Source of the DNA: Heliocybe sulcata
Lineage: Eukaryota > Basidiomycota > Agaricomycetes > Gloeophyllales > Gloeophyllaceae
DNA length: 64,000 bases
Reading direction: 5' to 3'
Assembly: GCA_004369045.1 (NCBI GenBank)
Contig: ML213518.1
Coordinates: 192,286 to 256,285, forward strand
Shown here: positions 10,700-21,972 of the stretch, one piece after another
Position numbering within the stretch: position 1 is the stretch's first letter
How the letters are laid out: each line of letters opens with the position of its first letter
The notes under the pieces: model-generated
The model's input: only the letters and a program-made list of their open reading frames with translations
Database searches by the model: none
Told to the model about the DNA's origin: nothing
Made by a program: the position numbers and the translations under genes

Positions 10700-13600
10700 G
10701 CACAAGTCACTGAACATGCAGGCTTGAAAGGCCTGGGTCTCTAGTCTCAGCCTTTCCCAGAAGAAGGAGGAGAATGGTATGAGGAATCAAGCTAATGAGA
10801 TAAAACAGTCTATCCGTGTTGTGGCCACCTGAAGGCCTGGTGCCGATGCAGGTGCCAATACGCAGGAGACTGTGGCGGAGTTGGACTGGCTCTCTAGCGT
10901 GTCCTCTGACACATTGCTTATCAGTATTCTGGAAGAAGATATCCCGGTGGACACGCCATCTCTGCCAAGGACTCCGCCTCCCCCACCCGGGGGACACATG
11001 AGTTTCTTGCCGAGGGCCTGGGTGAAGCGCATTCTGGGGTCTCCGGGAGATGAACCGGTCCCACTGAGCAAGAGAAAGCAGACCTTGCGCTCAATGGCTG
11101 GTGAGGTGTTGGTGAGACCAGGTCAGTCTCTGCAGCTCTCGGGCTTCCATGACAAGCTTTACAACCTTGCTGACCACAACATCTATCTCCCAATCACGGC
11201 ATTCACCCTCAAGTCCCTCACGAAGTTCATGGAGGCCGGCAGCACCATGAAGAAGGTAAAGTTGGAGTCTAAGGTCCGCGTAGTTGACCTCTTTTGGCTG
11301 CCGGATGAGAGGTACATGGAGATATGGGAGTGGTGCCAGGGCCGCGACAACTTCCTTTGCTTTGCAGCGGGTGACGACTCGTATATCAAACACTGGTTCA
11401 AGCACTTCCAGTGGTTCTTGGACTTGGAGGATTTCGAAGACAACTGGGTGACTATTCGAGAAACTGATGTCCTTCTTCAGAAGCGGTACCATGCACAGCC
11501 TTTTGAGTTTGAGCCAGCCTTCTGCCACATGAAGTACTTGGAAGTTCTCATGAAGTCAGGCTCGAAGTCTGGCGCTGACTCCCGGTCCGAGGTTGATATG
11601 AAGGTGGCGGAGGCAAGCGCACTGCTTTTGCAAGCTAAGTCTTTGTTCAACAATCTGCAGTCAAAATTTGTCCAAGGTTCCTCGTCTGGCAGATCTCGAG
11701 GTGGTTTCGGCGGCCAGGGACACGGTCTCGGGGCTCCCTTTCAACCAGGCAATGGGGGCGGCCCTTCGGCGCCCGTCTGCCTCGTCTGTGCAAGGAAGAG
11801 ACATATGGTTCCCAGGTGTTCGTTCAACAGGTTCACGGTGATGCGGCCGATCAGGGTTTAGCTCTCCGAAAACATGTTTTGGGGTCGTTTCGTGATTGTG
11901 GCGACGTTGCGACTCTATTGCGCATATGCTCCCCACTGACAGCACCTTGGAAGGTGAGCAATGACTCTACTGGTGACCCCGAGTATTCACTCTGGCAGCG
12001 AACTTGCGACTCTATTCCCCGCAGCATGGCGACACTCTCTCTATTCAGCGGGACTCACTTCAAAACAATATATTCTAGTCTCAGAGGCTATTCTTGGACT
12101 CGGCCACAACAACGCATAGGCTCCGACAGCTGGTGCTTTCTGATTGAGTCACCAGCAGCTCAGCACAACACAGCCCGGTCGGTTCCAAGGAGTCTAGGCC
12201 CTCGAGTCATTCTAGATCGACCATCCCACTCAATGTCCTGCCTGTTGTTCCCATCATCGCCTCCGCCGCCCATCGGGGTGCATGCTCAGGGCGCCCATAC
12301 GCATCAACTCACCACCTCCATCATCGGTTTCCAGCTCCCTCCACGCGACACATCACTCGCCTGACCCACTTCCTCTTTCGGCACTACCGCACCCCTCTTC
12401 AGCAACTACGCCCGCCACTCAAGTTACTGTGGCATCACCACATCAACGCAAGGTCTTGTACGGTGTGGCGTGAGGACAAGACTTGTCGTGCATTTCAAGC
12501 TAGGCTACGAGCGTACTCATGCAGGCACTGCGCCGCGAGGAGACAATAGGATTGGTAGGAGAGTTAGGTACAGGGCGGTTGGGGTGATGCACGCCTTGTG
12601 GACGAGCACGCAGCGCAGGAGATGGCTTGCGGAAGTTGGTTTTCTCTTCATGTGTGACTGTGAGTAGTGTAGTGACAATGTTTGTACTTAATCTCTTTCT
12701 CTTTGTCTTGGAAATACAAGTTATCTTCACCCTTCATATCTCATTCTCGGCAACCAGAGTTTCCTCCAGAGTATAAGGTTTTCGTCTGCCTTCCAACTTC
12801 ACCCAGAGTTTGTGTGAACCTTCCAACAGTGCGCGCGTCAAGTGAGCCCTTCAGTTCGAGTTTTTCCTAAGTTCGGCCTCATGCACATCTGTTTCGTTAA
12901 TCACATTCGAGTTCCCTCGAGTTTTAGAGTTATGCACAGCGCACCGACGGCATTGTATGCATGCCTCGATCGCATTGCACAGGTGACCCCGAATCCACTC
13001 CCTCTGAGACCGTGCGACAAGTGTGTGCTCCGTGACAGCCCGAGAAGTTATCCTTAGAAGCGCGCACTGAGTGCGTTAGAATCGCATCGTCAAGCGGAGT
13101 ACGATACAAGTGTCTCCTGAAGTGAGCGTATCGAACTGAGACTGCCACACGACCGCAACTGGTCTGTGCCAAACTACCTTTAGCCCCACCTATATGTCTT
13201 ACCCTACCCTATCCCTCCGAACATTTATCATACCCTTCGTTACCCCGGACCTTGCAGCCATCTAGCACCAAGGGTTTGGTGCTACGCTTTGTGGTTGTTG
13301 TCTCCCCTTTAGGTCTGTGCGGGTTTTGTTGAGTGTTAGTGCCTTTCAGCGGACAACTGTCAGGTCTATGCGGAAGGCCGCAATGGCTCCCTGTTCGTCA
13401 GAGGTCAGGAGGATGAGATCTGTTGGCACTGGAATGCCCTCGGAGATAGAGCTCACTGAAACCACAGCGCAGGAGACAGGAGGAGGCATATCTGCTCCTT
13501 CTGTGGCCAGTCCGGCCACAATGCATTCAAGTTCTCCTGCAGGGCAGACCCCAACAAGTGATCCGGTTTCCTCACCCTGCTCTGCCTGTCGCTCTTCATC

Positions 13601-14110
13601 TTGCACTTCCCATCTTGATACTTCATGCTGCTCTTGCATTGCCAATAGAATTTGTATGCCTTATAACCCGGAGGCTTTCAACAAGTCCCTTCTCGAACAC
13701 AATCTCTCTGCCCAGCATTCCTGTATTCCTGAAAAGCTTAAGAACGGTTTCCCTATGGGGCGACTTCTCGCGACCCTTATCGTCTACAGTAATTTTCGAT
13801 AATCATCCATCTTGCAAGCAATATGCCGACTACATCGATGAGCATCTTTTGGAAGAGGAGGCAGCAGGCCGCATGTCGGGCCCTTTCTCGAAGGAGGAGG
13901 TTGAACACATTCTCGGCCCTTTTCAGTGCTCCCCACTCACAGTCCCGGAGCAGCCGCAGGGTCCTGGTGAACCCTGTAAGCTAAGACTGCAGGAATCTGT
14001 CAAAAGGTACTCGCGACCATCCATTGACGGATGACCACATTAACACCGATGACTTTCCGACCTGCTTCGGTTCGGCCCATGAGGTTGCAGAAATCGTGAG
14101 TACCTATTCT
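10700..14110 (+). mobile_element. DIRS-like (tyrosine-recombinase class) retroelement fossil: gag and start of RT
   Basis: A gag-like protein covers about 10,870-11,860, with a predicted CX2CX4HX4C knuckle near its end (CLVC...H...C). A second coding stretch at about 13,560-14,110 resembles the region just upstream of and into the reverse transcriptase of DIRS/Ngaro-like elements of agaricomycetes: AGRMSGPFS followed by TDDFPT and EVAEIV blocks. The RT core, RNase H and recombinase are not present, and the 11,870-13,300 interval has no clear coding. The family assignment rests on remembered motifs, so DIRS against another non-LTR-bounded retroelement is not settled. It is a fossil with several breaks and a large 3' loss. 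Confidence 0.55.
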
Positions 14111-14119
14111 TTTCTGCTT

Positions 14120-14345
14120 GGGTCGCCCGTCACCCGTGGCAGCATACACACCAGGGTTGCCCTTCGCCCGTGTGGTGTTCCCTTTGTCCCGGGTTGCTCT
14201 TTGCCCGTGTGACTTTTGATCAACCCGGGTCGCCCTTCACCTGTGCAGTTTGGTTTTTGCCTGCCCAGATGCTCTTCATTTGCATGGCTATGGGCGCTCT
14301 TCGGCACGGGTTGCTCTTCACCCTCTTTCTTCACCTTGCTGATGC
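14120..14345. repeat. Degenerate minisatellite
   Basis: A short phrase close to CGGGTTGCTCTTTGCCCGTG recurs at least five times with substitutions and spacing changes (near 14,123, 14,155, 14,190, 14,226 and 14,307). No coding interpretation is convincing. Confidence 0.55.
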
Positions 14346-14469
14346 TCCTGCTCTTCAGGTCAGCACAGCAGAACTCAGACTCAACTTTGCGCGATGTTTG
14401 AGTTCTGTTTTCTTGCCTCTGACTGTTTCCTTTCCTCTCGTCCCAAGCACACTTAGCTTGGCAGTATAA

Positions 14470-15075
14470 CTGGTCCAGAAGTTTATATAAATGTAACACT
14501 AAAGTATATAATCCTATACAAATTGACAAGTAGAGCATACAAATCTGGTATAATGCAGACCAGGTCCTCTATAAATTCACCAGCAAACTGCATACATCCA
14601 GTATAAATGGTCCACAAGATTATATAAATGGGGCACTGTTAGCATACAATCTTATAGAACCTCACAGCAAAGGATATAAATCCAGTATAACCCAGCTGCC
14701 AGGTCTTACAAGTGCCATATACATGCCCTGAGCCCTGGTGTAAATCTAATATAATTGCAGTGCAGTCCTATACATACCCTATATAATCAGCCCTCCACCA
14801 TATACAATGGATATATAAGTTATATATAGTCTGACTCAATTATATATAACCCCAATATGGATTGACCCCCTCTTGTGGTCCTAGTATACCAGTATAAAGG
14901 AACTGCAAGGCATGTCATATAAGGACTACTACTGTAGTGCAGAAAGTTTCACCAGAATTGTAGTAATTTATAGTAATTTATCTATAGAAGTTAGTGCCCA
15001 CTAGTGTGTGGTGAACATGAGGTCACCATCTGGACCTCCCAAGAGCACCTTTCAAAGCATGAAGAAAGCATGTCC
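14470..15075. repeat. TA-rich dispersed repeat
   Basis: The stretch is dense in TATAAA, TATATA and CCAGTATAA phrases with no reading frame. Its right part (about 14,925-15,005) carries a diverged version of the repeat at window positions 1-60, including the CCACTAGTGT core. A sister stretch occurs at 17,867-18,040. Confidence 0.6.
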
Positions 15076-15800
15076 TATCAAGCTGGGAAGCCTGGATGTC
15101 TCAAACAGCACACAGGGAAGCCTGAGTCAAGCTCTATTAAGTTGGATAAATACATGACATGCAAAAGACATACCTGAGTCAAGCTCTTGTAAGGGCTACC
15201 TTAACAACCAGTGAGCTGGCTTGGCTGCACGTTGTTGAAGGGAGTTCCAAAGCAAATATATACACTCATGAGCACTAGATACATCCACTACTAATATCTA
15301 AGGGCTCACCTGCATGTTGTTGAAGGGAGTTCCAAAGAGGAACAGGTTAAAGAACCCTTCAACAAGCGCAAAACAGAAAGTGGCCGCACCGCGTGACACG
15401 TGACGTCACGTCACGGTGGCTGAAAGCGAAGGTGGCTGAAGGGGAGCCCTTACAGCTCTATTAAGTTAGATAAAGAAGAGAGCTTGACTCAGTGCTGTTC
15501 TCGCTCTTTGCAGAGTGTGGGAAGTGGCTTGGAACTGTATAGAAGAAACACATACAACCTTGTTGTGCAGCCTGTAGAACTGCAAGTCCAAGTGCTTCAT
15601 GTGTCTGTGGTGTTCTGGGTTCTTGGCAACTTGTAGTGCCAATTGGTTGTCAATGTGGAGCATGGAAGGCCCAGAAGCAGGGTAGCCAAGTTCCTCAAGG
15701 AAATCGCACAGCCAGAGGATCTCCTGAGCAGCAGAGACAGTGGCAACATACTCAGCCTCAGTAGTGGACAGCATCACAATGGACTGAAGTCGACTAGACC
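15076..15800 (-). mobile_element. Copia 3' fragment (RNase H end plus LTR), split by a gypsy LTR
   Basis: The minus strand from 15,800 encodes the C-terminal RNase H region of the same copia family as 2,927-7,810 (shared LSTTEAEYVA and HRHMKHLDL blocks), followed by the copia LTR ending near 15,076. The LTR part is interrupted by the 267-base gypsy LTR at 15,188-15,454. The upstream side is cut at 15,800 by another gypsy LTR. It is a broken fossil. Confidence 0.8.
15188..15454 (-). repeat. Gypsy solo LTR with 5-base target duplication
   Basis: The LTR has TGTAAGGGCT...AGCCCTTACA ends and is flanked by the direct repeat GCTCT (15,183-15,187 and 15,455-15,459). The uninterrupted copia LTR at this point reads AAGCTCTATTAAG, so both the insertion and the duplication are directly visible. 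No internal region is present. Confidence 0.9.
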
Positions 15801-16066
15801 TGTAAGGGCTCCCCTTCAGCCACCTTTGCTTTCAGCCACCTTGACATGACATCATGTGTCACACAGAGTGGCCACTTGTGTTTTGCACTTGTTGAAGGGT
15901 CCCTTAACCTGTTCCTCTTTGGAACTCCCTTCAACAATGTGCTGGTAAGCCCTTAGATATCATTAGTGGATGTATCTAGTGCTTATGAGTATATATATTT
16001 GCTTTGGAACTCCCTTCAATAACATGCAGCCTTGCCAGCTCACTGGTTGTTAAGGTAGCCCTTACA
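15801..16066 (+). repeat. Gypsy 5' LTR, long variant
   Basis: This LTR carries an extra ~85-base unit that repeats the TTTGGAACTCCCTTCAA phrase, as does the solo LTR at 15,188-15,454 and unlike the copy at 10,200-10,380. It begins directly inside the copia RNase H fragment. Confidence 0.85.
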
Positions 16067-17866
16067 GCAGGAACAGGTTTCTCTTTGAAGGACTGGACTT
16101 GATTCCATACTTAGAGGCTGCTACTGGTATCTGGCTGTCAGCATTCCTTTGCTACATGTAGTCAAGACCCAGTGGCCCCTCAGTTGGATCAAATAGTCCC
16201 CTCCTTTGTGCAGAAGCATACGGCCCCTCTACCCATTCCCTGGGCCAACTATGGATGCTGGGACCACCTCCAGTATCCTAGCTAGGCTTAAACAGCTAGA
16301 GGCTCGCAGCTCTGCCACTGCCATCAAGGAAGTTGTTGTGAGAGAGAAGTTGGATCAGGTGTTGCTGTTGGTCTCTGGTCTGGCTTCTGGTGCAAATACC
16401 CCCTACTTTTCCGTTAGTGATCCAGTCCCCCGGCACCCTGGTGACCTTTCCTGTGCACCCATTACACCCCCCACACCTTCCCATCCAACTGCTTTCAACA
16501 TTGAGGGAAAATGGATCCCAGAGTGGGTTAGCCGCTCTGGCACTCCGTGGTCTCCTTGCTCCAGTCCTGGAAACCCTTCACCATTTGCACCTCCACGGTT
16601 CCCTAATCCCCCTGACTTTGACAGGAAGCGGGAGCATGCTCGGCACTTCTGGAATCTCATCTGCACCAATCCCAGTCATTTCCCCAATGACCAGATGAGG
16701 ATCCGATGGGCACTTGGCTTCTTCAAGTCTGGGCGAGCTGCAGACTTTGTGACGAACCTCTATGAGGTTGAGTGTGAGAATGGCAGCCCCTACTTTGAAG
16801 ACTGGGCCGGGTTCGAGGCTGAGTTCACCCACAAGTTCTTCTTGCCCTACAAGCACACAAATGTGGCCTTAACCTTGGTTGGCACCGAATACTATCAGGG
16901 TTCGTCTCTGGTTGAGGAGTACATTGACTCCTTCTGTTGCTTGCTCTGCCTCACTCAGCTGCACTTTTCAGATCCAGGACTGATGTCCCCGAATATCCTG
17001 AATTTCTGTCACAGCCTCAACCCAGATATCAAGACCCGCTAGCCACTTCCTTAGGCTGTCCTTCCGACTCGGACCTCGAAGGATGGATCTCGGCAGCTAA
17101 GCACTATGCTTGAAGCATTTGTGAGAGCGAGGTCTTCAGGTCAATGGTTGCAGAGCAGGCCCCTCCTGAGCCTGCCCTGGTTGTGAAACCATTGCCAACA
17201 CCCATGGTTGTTGTAACCCCTCCTCTTGCTCTTCTATCCACTAACTGCTTCACCTCGCTCCCTGTTGAAGAGGTCTCCAATCCCTCAGAGCCTCCTCCAG
17301 CAGAACCCACCTCTGAGGAAGTTGCTGGCATGCTCGCGCCTCCACCCCTGGTCCCTCAACAGAAGCTCACTGCATACTGCCTACTACTGCATTGGGAGCA
17401 TAAGCTTCCATGCAAGTACATCGTCTCTGCTATCCCCAGACCATGTTCTACCAGCATCAAGGTGGAGCTAGAGTCTACACAGATGGCAAAGGTTGTTTTG
17501 ACCGATGCTCTGATCGACAGTGGTGTGCCTAGTGCTGGGTACATCAGTCTGGTGTATGTTTGTGAACAGGGTTTGCCCACTCACAAGTTGCTATGGCCAA
17601 TCCCAGTGTTCAACGTGGATGGTAGTCTAAATGATGCTGGTTCTATTGAGGAGATTGTGGACATGGTCCTCTGCTACTGTGATCATACAGAGTGTATCAA
17701 CCTCGCGGTGACCAGACTTGGGAAACACAACATCATCCTCGGGCATGGCTGGCTCTGTGAGCACAACCTGGATGTGGACTGGCTGACTGGCAAGGTTGCC
17801 ATGACATGCTGCCCTGCTCATTGCCAGGTATGCAGACTGGAGGTACAGCCACTAGTGGGCCCTTAA
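15801..17866 (+). mobile_element. Ty3/gypsy remnant: 5' LTR, gag, protease
   Basis: The 5' LTR is at 15,801-16,066 (266 bases, TGTAAGGGCT...CCCTTACA). A gag-like region follows at about 16,250-17,040 and a retropepsin-like region with a DSG motif at about 17,140-17,860. It is the plus-strand sister of the remnant at 8,278-10,380. RT and integrase are absent; homology stops at about 17,860 and TA-rich repeat follows. It is a fossil with at least one internal break and a large 3' loss. Confidence 0.8.
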
Positions 17867-18040
17867 CCATATACAGTCAATATATACATCCTGTATAATC
17901 CTGGCTCAATCATGTATAAGCATACCATAATGTGGTCAAATTATATCCAGTATAATGCAACTACAACCATAAACATATATGGAGTACTAAAGTGGTGCAT
18001 ATGAGTTTACCATAGTTGTGGTAAAATGTGTATATTTTTA
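17867..18040. repeat. TA-rich dispersed repeat, second copy
   Basis: Repeated TATACA, GTATAA and CCAGTATAA phrases end in a near copy of the window's first 50 bases (TACTAAAGTGGTGCATATGA... at 17,985). It is related to 14,470-15,075. Confidence 0.6.
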
Positions 18041-18699
18041 GGGCCCACGACTCTCTGGCCTCGGCATTCGTTGCTGTCACCTTCACTGACATGAGGTCAT
18101 GAGGTTCATCACCTTTGCCTTCGCCGACATGATGTCTGCACATCCAGCAAGCAGTCTTCGGCTGCTCCCCATCTCACCCTTACTTCCAGCCTCTCTGGTC
18201 TCGGTGGGACGACAGTACAACCCTGTACAGAGGCCCTCGGCAGTGTCTGCTCTTCTCATTAAGATGTCAAGTTTAGTTGGTGTGAACTGTTTGCTTCTGG
18301 CGAGCAGTATTCAGCTGTTCCCGATTTTGCCGACATTTAAGTTGCTTGGGAGCACAATGACACCCGGTCTGGCTCGAGTATTGTCTATTCTGGATGGATG
18401 GTGGGTGTTGCAGACATGGTAGGAGTTGTGAGCAGGTCAAGTGAGTGATCAGTCCTGTTGTCGGCATTGCAGGCTGCTCATGCCCCCATGCTCTCTGCTT
18501 CAAGCACCTGACATATACACACTGCTGAGGATCATATACACCACATGGTGACATCAAGAGTGGACTTTTCATTTCATGTATTCTGTATTTAACTTCTACA
18601 GATACAGTGTGTGCTTGTAGTGTACATTCGTACTGCAGTGAAGACTACCAATGCTGACCTGTGTATGCTAGTGATCGGTAGGTGGTCTTAGATTAAATC
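18041..18699. other. Non-coding stretch before the Crypton
   Basis: No recognisable gene, tandem repeat or RNA is seen. It may contain the left end of the Crypton, whose border I could not fix. Confidence 0.4.
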
Positions 18700-21110
18700 G
18701 GGACTATTTCGCTGGGCAGATGGGCACTGCATTGAGCCCTGGTGTGACTCCCTCTCCCCTTCGTCTGTGGCTAAAGCAAAGCCTGCACGAAAGAACTCCA
18801 GCATCCGGAAGACGATATTGATGCCTTCTGCAAGCCTTGCAGAGCTGCAAGCACTCGGCAAGCAAAAGACCAGTCAGTATCTGCATGCCCGGAATACAAC
18901 TGTCAAGCACCAGCAGCAAGTTGTGAATGCACGTAAATGGTTCGCCAGCTTCTCCACTCAGCAAGAGCAGGCTGGCAGCAATAATACGGCTTTCCAGCCA
19001 GGGGACGGAGAGCTGGGCCTAGCAGAGAAGTCAGCATTACTCGACCCTGCATATCGCACTGCTCTAGAAGGCCACTCAGTCAAGGCTACGCCAGCCATGA
19101 TCTCGATGTATCTCATCCATAAATGTTTTGAACAAGATTTGGGCAATTCAACAGCCATGCAGATCCATGCAGCTCTGCTTCATGAATATGATCAGCTGTG
19201 AGTTCTATTGAATATGTATGTCATTAATGATATCAGGCTCACAAAGTATTGGCAATAGTGATGGGGGCACATACTGGGGGTGGTGGTTGTATAATGAGGC
19301 ACAATGAAAGTGGACCGGGAACCCTGTCCACTCCGCAGTTGTAGAAGACATGATGCAGTCCATCAAACATAAGCACGGGATCAATGGAGGGGAGAGAAAG
19401 CACTCACACACGATGTCTAGGGAGTGCATGGAGACGTTGTATGAGTGGTCAATGACCCAGCTTGCCCTGGAGAAGCTGTGGCATCTGCCCAAGAATCCTA
19501 AGCATGCAGAGACAAAGGCTATCTATTTATGGTTCCTGGCAAGATCTTCCCTGAGCTTTGTCATATGAACCAGGTCCGTACTAGTTCTGAGAGCATCCTC
19601 TTCACTGATGAGCAATGGACTGACCATGGGAACAGGAACTGCAAAAGTACCCAGCTGCAGTATAAACATTTTAAATTCAATGATGAACGGCAAAAAGGCG
19701 GCACACTCCTTGATCCACCGTATTTTGAGGTCAATCTCAAGAACCGGGAGAATTGGCAATGCAAGCAGGATAAAAATCAAGCTCTATGTGATGCGTTGAA
19801 ATGGATTCCACGAGCGTCGTGCTGGTACCCAGCATTGATTACTTTGGACAGGACATAACTATAAACACCTGCAATCGACATGTATGCCCACATTCTTGAT
19901 TGGTTTGACTACTATGAGGTGTTGCTTGCGTGCCAGCTGCAACCTGACGACTATGTCTTTCCATTCATTGGACTGGACTGTAAAGTGCATCCCCATCACG
20001 CTTTGATGTCAGATTTGGTGCAGAAGGAGCTCAATGATTTTGCGGCACAGGCTGGTCTTCGCGGCGCAGGATACTTCATAACACACTGCTTTCGGAGTGG
20101 AGGAGCCCAGTATAGGTTTATGTTTGCACCTGTCGGAGAGCGATGGCTGCTTTCTGTTGTCCGATGGTGAGGAGGCTGGGCGGAGAAAGAGCATGTAAGC
20201 TGATCATCAACCGGAGCAATCTTAATGATCTGACAGAATTCTATCACAGCATGACACACTTATCAGATATCTACTTGATGAACTCTATAATTATGAGGAG
20301 GACCACTCCGATGCGCTATGTCTGATCTCCCAGGAAGCTGATCAGTTGCTGATGGGCGAGGCTGTGCTTATGCGTGCAGCATCTGTTGCTGACTTTCACC
20401 AGCTTATGACCTGCATTGACGAGAAGAATCAGATGCTTGTCCGGCAAGTTCAGGTCATGCACAACAGTCACCCTCCGGCTGCTATTTCATACCTCGCAGC
20501 ACTTCCAGCTGCCCCTCCTGTCCTGCCGGACTATCCTCCAGTCTCTATTGACAACATGGAAACTTCCAGACATGAAGCACTTTTCTCATGACTGCTAAAC
20601 TTCCATTTCCCGCCCACCGCATTGATATCGGCCCCGCAATTCACACCTCACCATCCACCGGCTGCGCCATCTGTCCCATCACGCAAGAATCCAGCATGGA
20701 TTATTCCCAAGATACCAACTGGATCCAGCGGTTGGGTGCTTGTTCTTCGTGACTGGGAGAATGCCAATTCTTCACGGTCCCTCTCAGTGCCCTTGTGAGA
20801 CTGGACTGAAGAGCAGATAAAGCAGGGCGGGGCTGTCGTGTATGGTCAGCGTGAGACCATTGCAACGGAATTCATTCATATGTGAGTATTATTATAGTTA
20901 GTGTCTTGATTGGGATGCTGATTGCTGTGACAGTTACCGTCATGATGAAGCAAAATTTAAGGCCGACTACCCGGAACATACAGCTGGTATAACTGCCCTC
21001 CTCGATGCCATTCGGAAGGCAAAGGGCAGGCGCGGTGAGCTGAAGCTGCGTCGCAGTAAGAACAGGTCACCGGAGGAATGCGCGCAACGTTACGCTGGCT
21101 TGTGATGCAG
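18700..21110 (+). mobile_element. Crypton DNA transposon (tyrosine recombinase), decayed
   Basis: An intron-split recombinase gene can be followed in pieces. An N-terminal SAM-like region lies at 18,767-19,200. A middle part lies at about 19,345-19,800. The catalytic block at 19,880-20,203 contains HCFRSGG (the HxxR motif of tyrosine recombinases) and RWWGGWAE. A GT-AG intron at 20,204-20,258 leads to an exon starting DTLIRYLLDELYNYEEDHSDAL. The tail (about 20,690-21,103) contains an LRDWE block and a basic end like the GCR1_C DNA-binding domain found in Cryptons. In-frame stops in the tail (near 20,796) that no obvious intron removes suggest a decayed copy. Cryptons move as circular DNA by recombination and leave only very short target repeats, so I could not fix the ends. 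Confidence 0.75.
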
Positions 21111-21827
21111 GGTGCCCAGGACATGAGTCTTGCAGGGGATATTACTATAAAGATCTAATGCATATCTTATTCCAGTCTAAATTCTACTGTAGTGGTCCAT
21201 AGGTACTGTGTAATCCGATGGCATGTGGGGTGGAATCAAGTGCAGCAAGTGAAAAGAATGATGCAGAGAAGATAGTAATAGTGATGAGCAAGACATACAC
21301 GCAGGCACACAGCATTCTCTCCCTCAACATCTATCCACCTTCCTCCTTTGTCCAAGTGTCTTCCTGGGCTTTAAGTCTGCTATGCATGGAGTGGTGTGTG
21401 CTGCACGGAGAGCGAAGAGCATCGGAAGAAGTGACAAAATCATCGAAGTCGGTCACCAGTTGCACTAAGTCCAGCAGCCGAACCAGTTGGGGCGATCAAG
21501 CGCATCAGCAAACTGGGACAAGGCCAGTACAGTGAGGGACGGCGGGTGGCCCAAACCGATCGAGAACGACGGCACAAACGCAGCATGTCGACAATTGCAC
21601 AGCTTTGATGCCCGGGCACAAAGCTGGGCATCTAGCCGGCAGTTTCCGCCCCACGCGAGATGTGGTGTGGATTGCCGTGATTGGAGAGACCGTGAGAGCT
21701 CTCCCTTAATTCCCTCAGGATAAGTAATATGTGCATAATATAGTATTTCTGTGATGTGACCAACCCATCGCTACGATGACGCAATGCCGACGGGCGGCGA
21801 TCCGAAATCGCTGACAGTCCAAGTATG
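21111..21827. other. Transition from repeats to host genes
   Basis: No gene is seen. GC content rises here, and the stretch marks the right edge of the transposon nest. Confidence 0.4.
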
Positions 21828-21862
21828 GTGTCCAATTTCGCGCCACCCGCGAAATTGGACAC
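21828..21862. repeat. Perfect 15-base inverted repeat (hairpin)
   Basis: GTGTCCAATTTCGCG at 21,828-21,842 and its exact reverse complement at 21,848-21,862 are separated by five bases. It lies about 110 bases past the stop codon of the aldo/keto reductase gene, so it may sit in that transcript's 3' end or mark a small mobile-element terminus. Confidence 0.8.
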
Positions 21863-21972
21863 GTCCTTTGCCCGCCGTGTTATGAGCTAATCGACAGAAA
21901 CAAAACTGTATACATTTTTCATTCTACTTTAACAAGTTCTACAATGTATCGCCATCATAACTTTCACCACAC

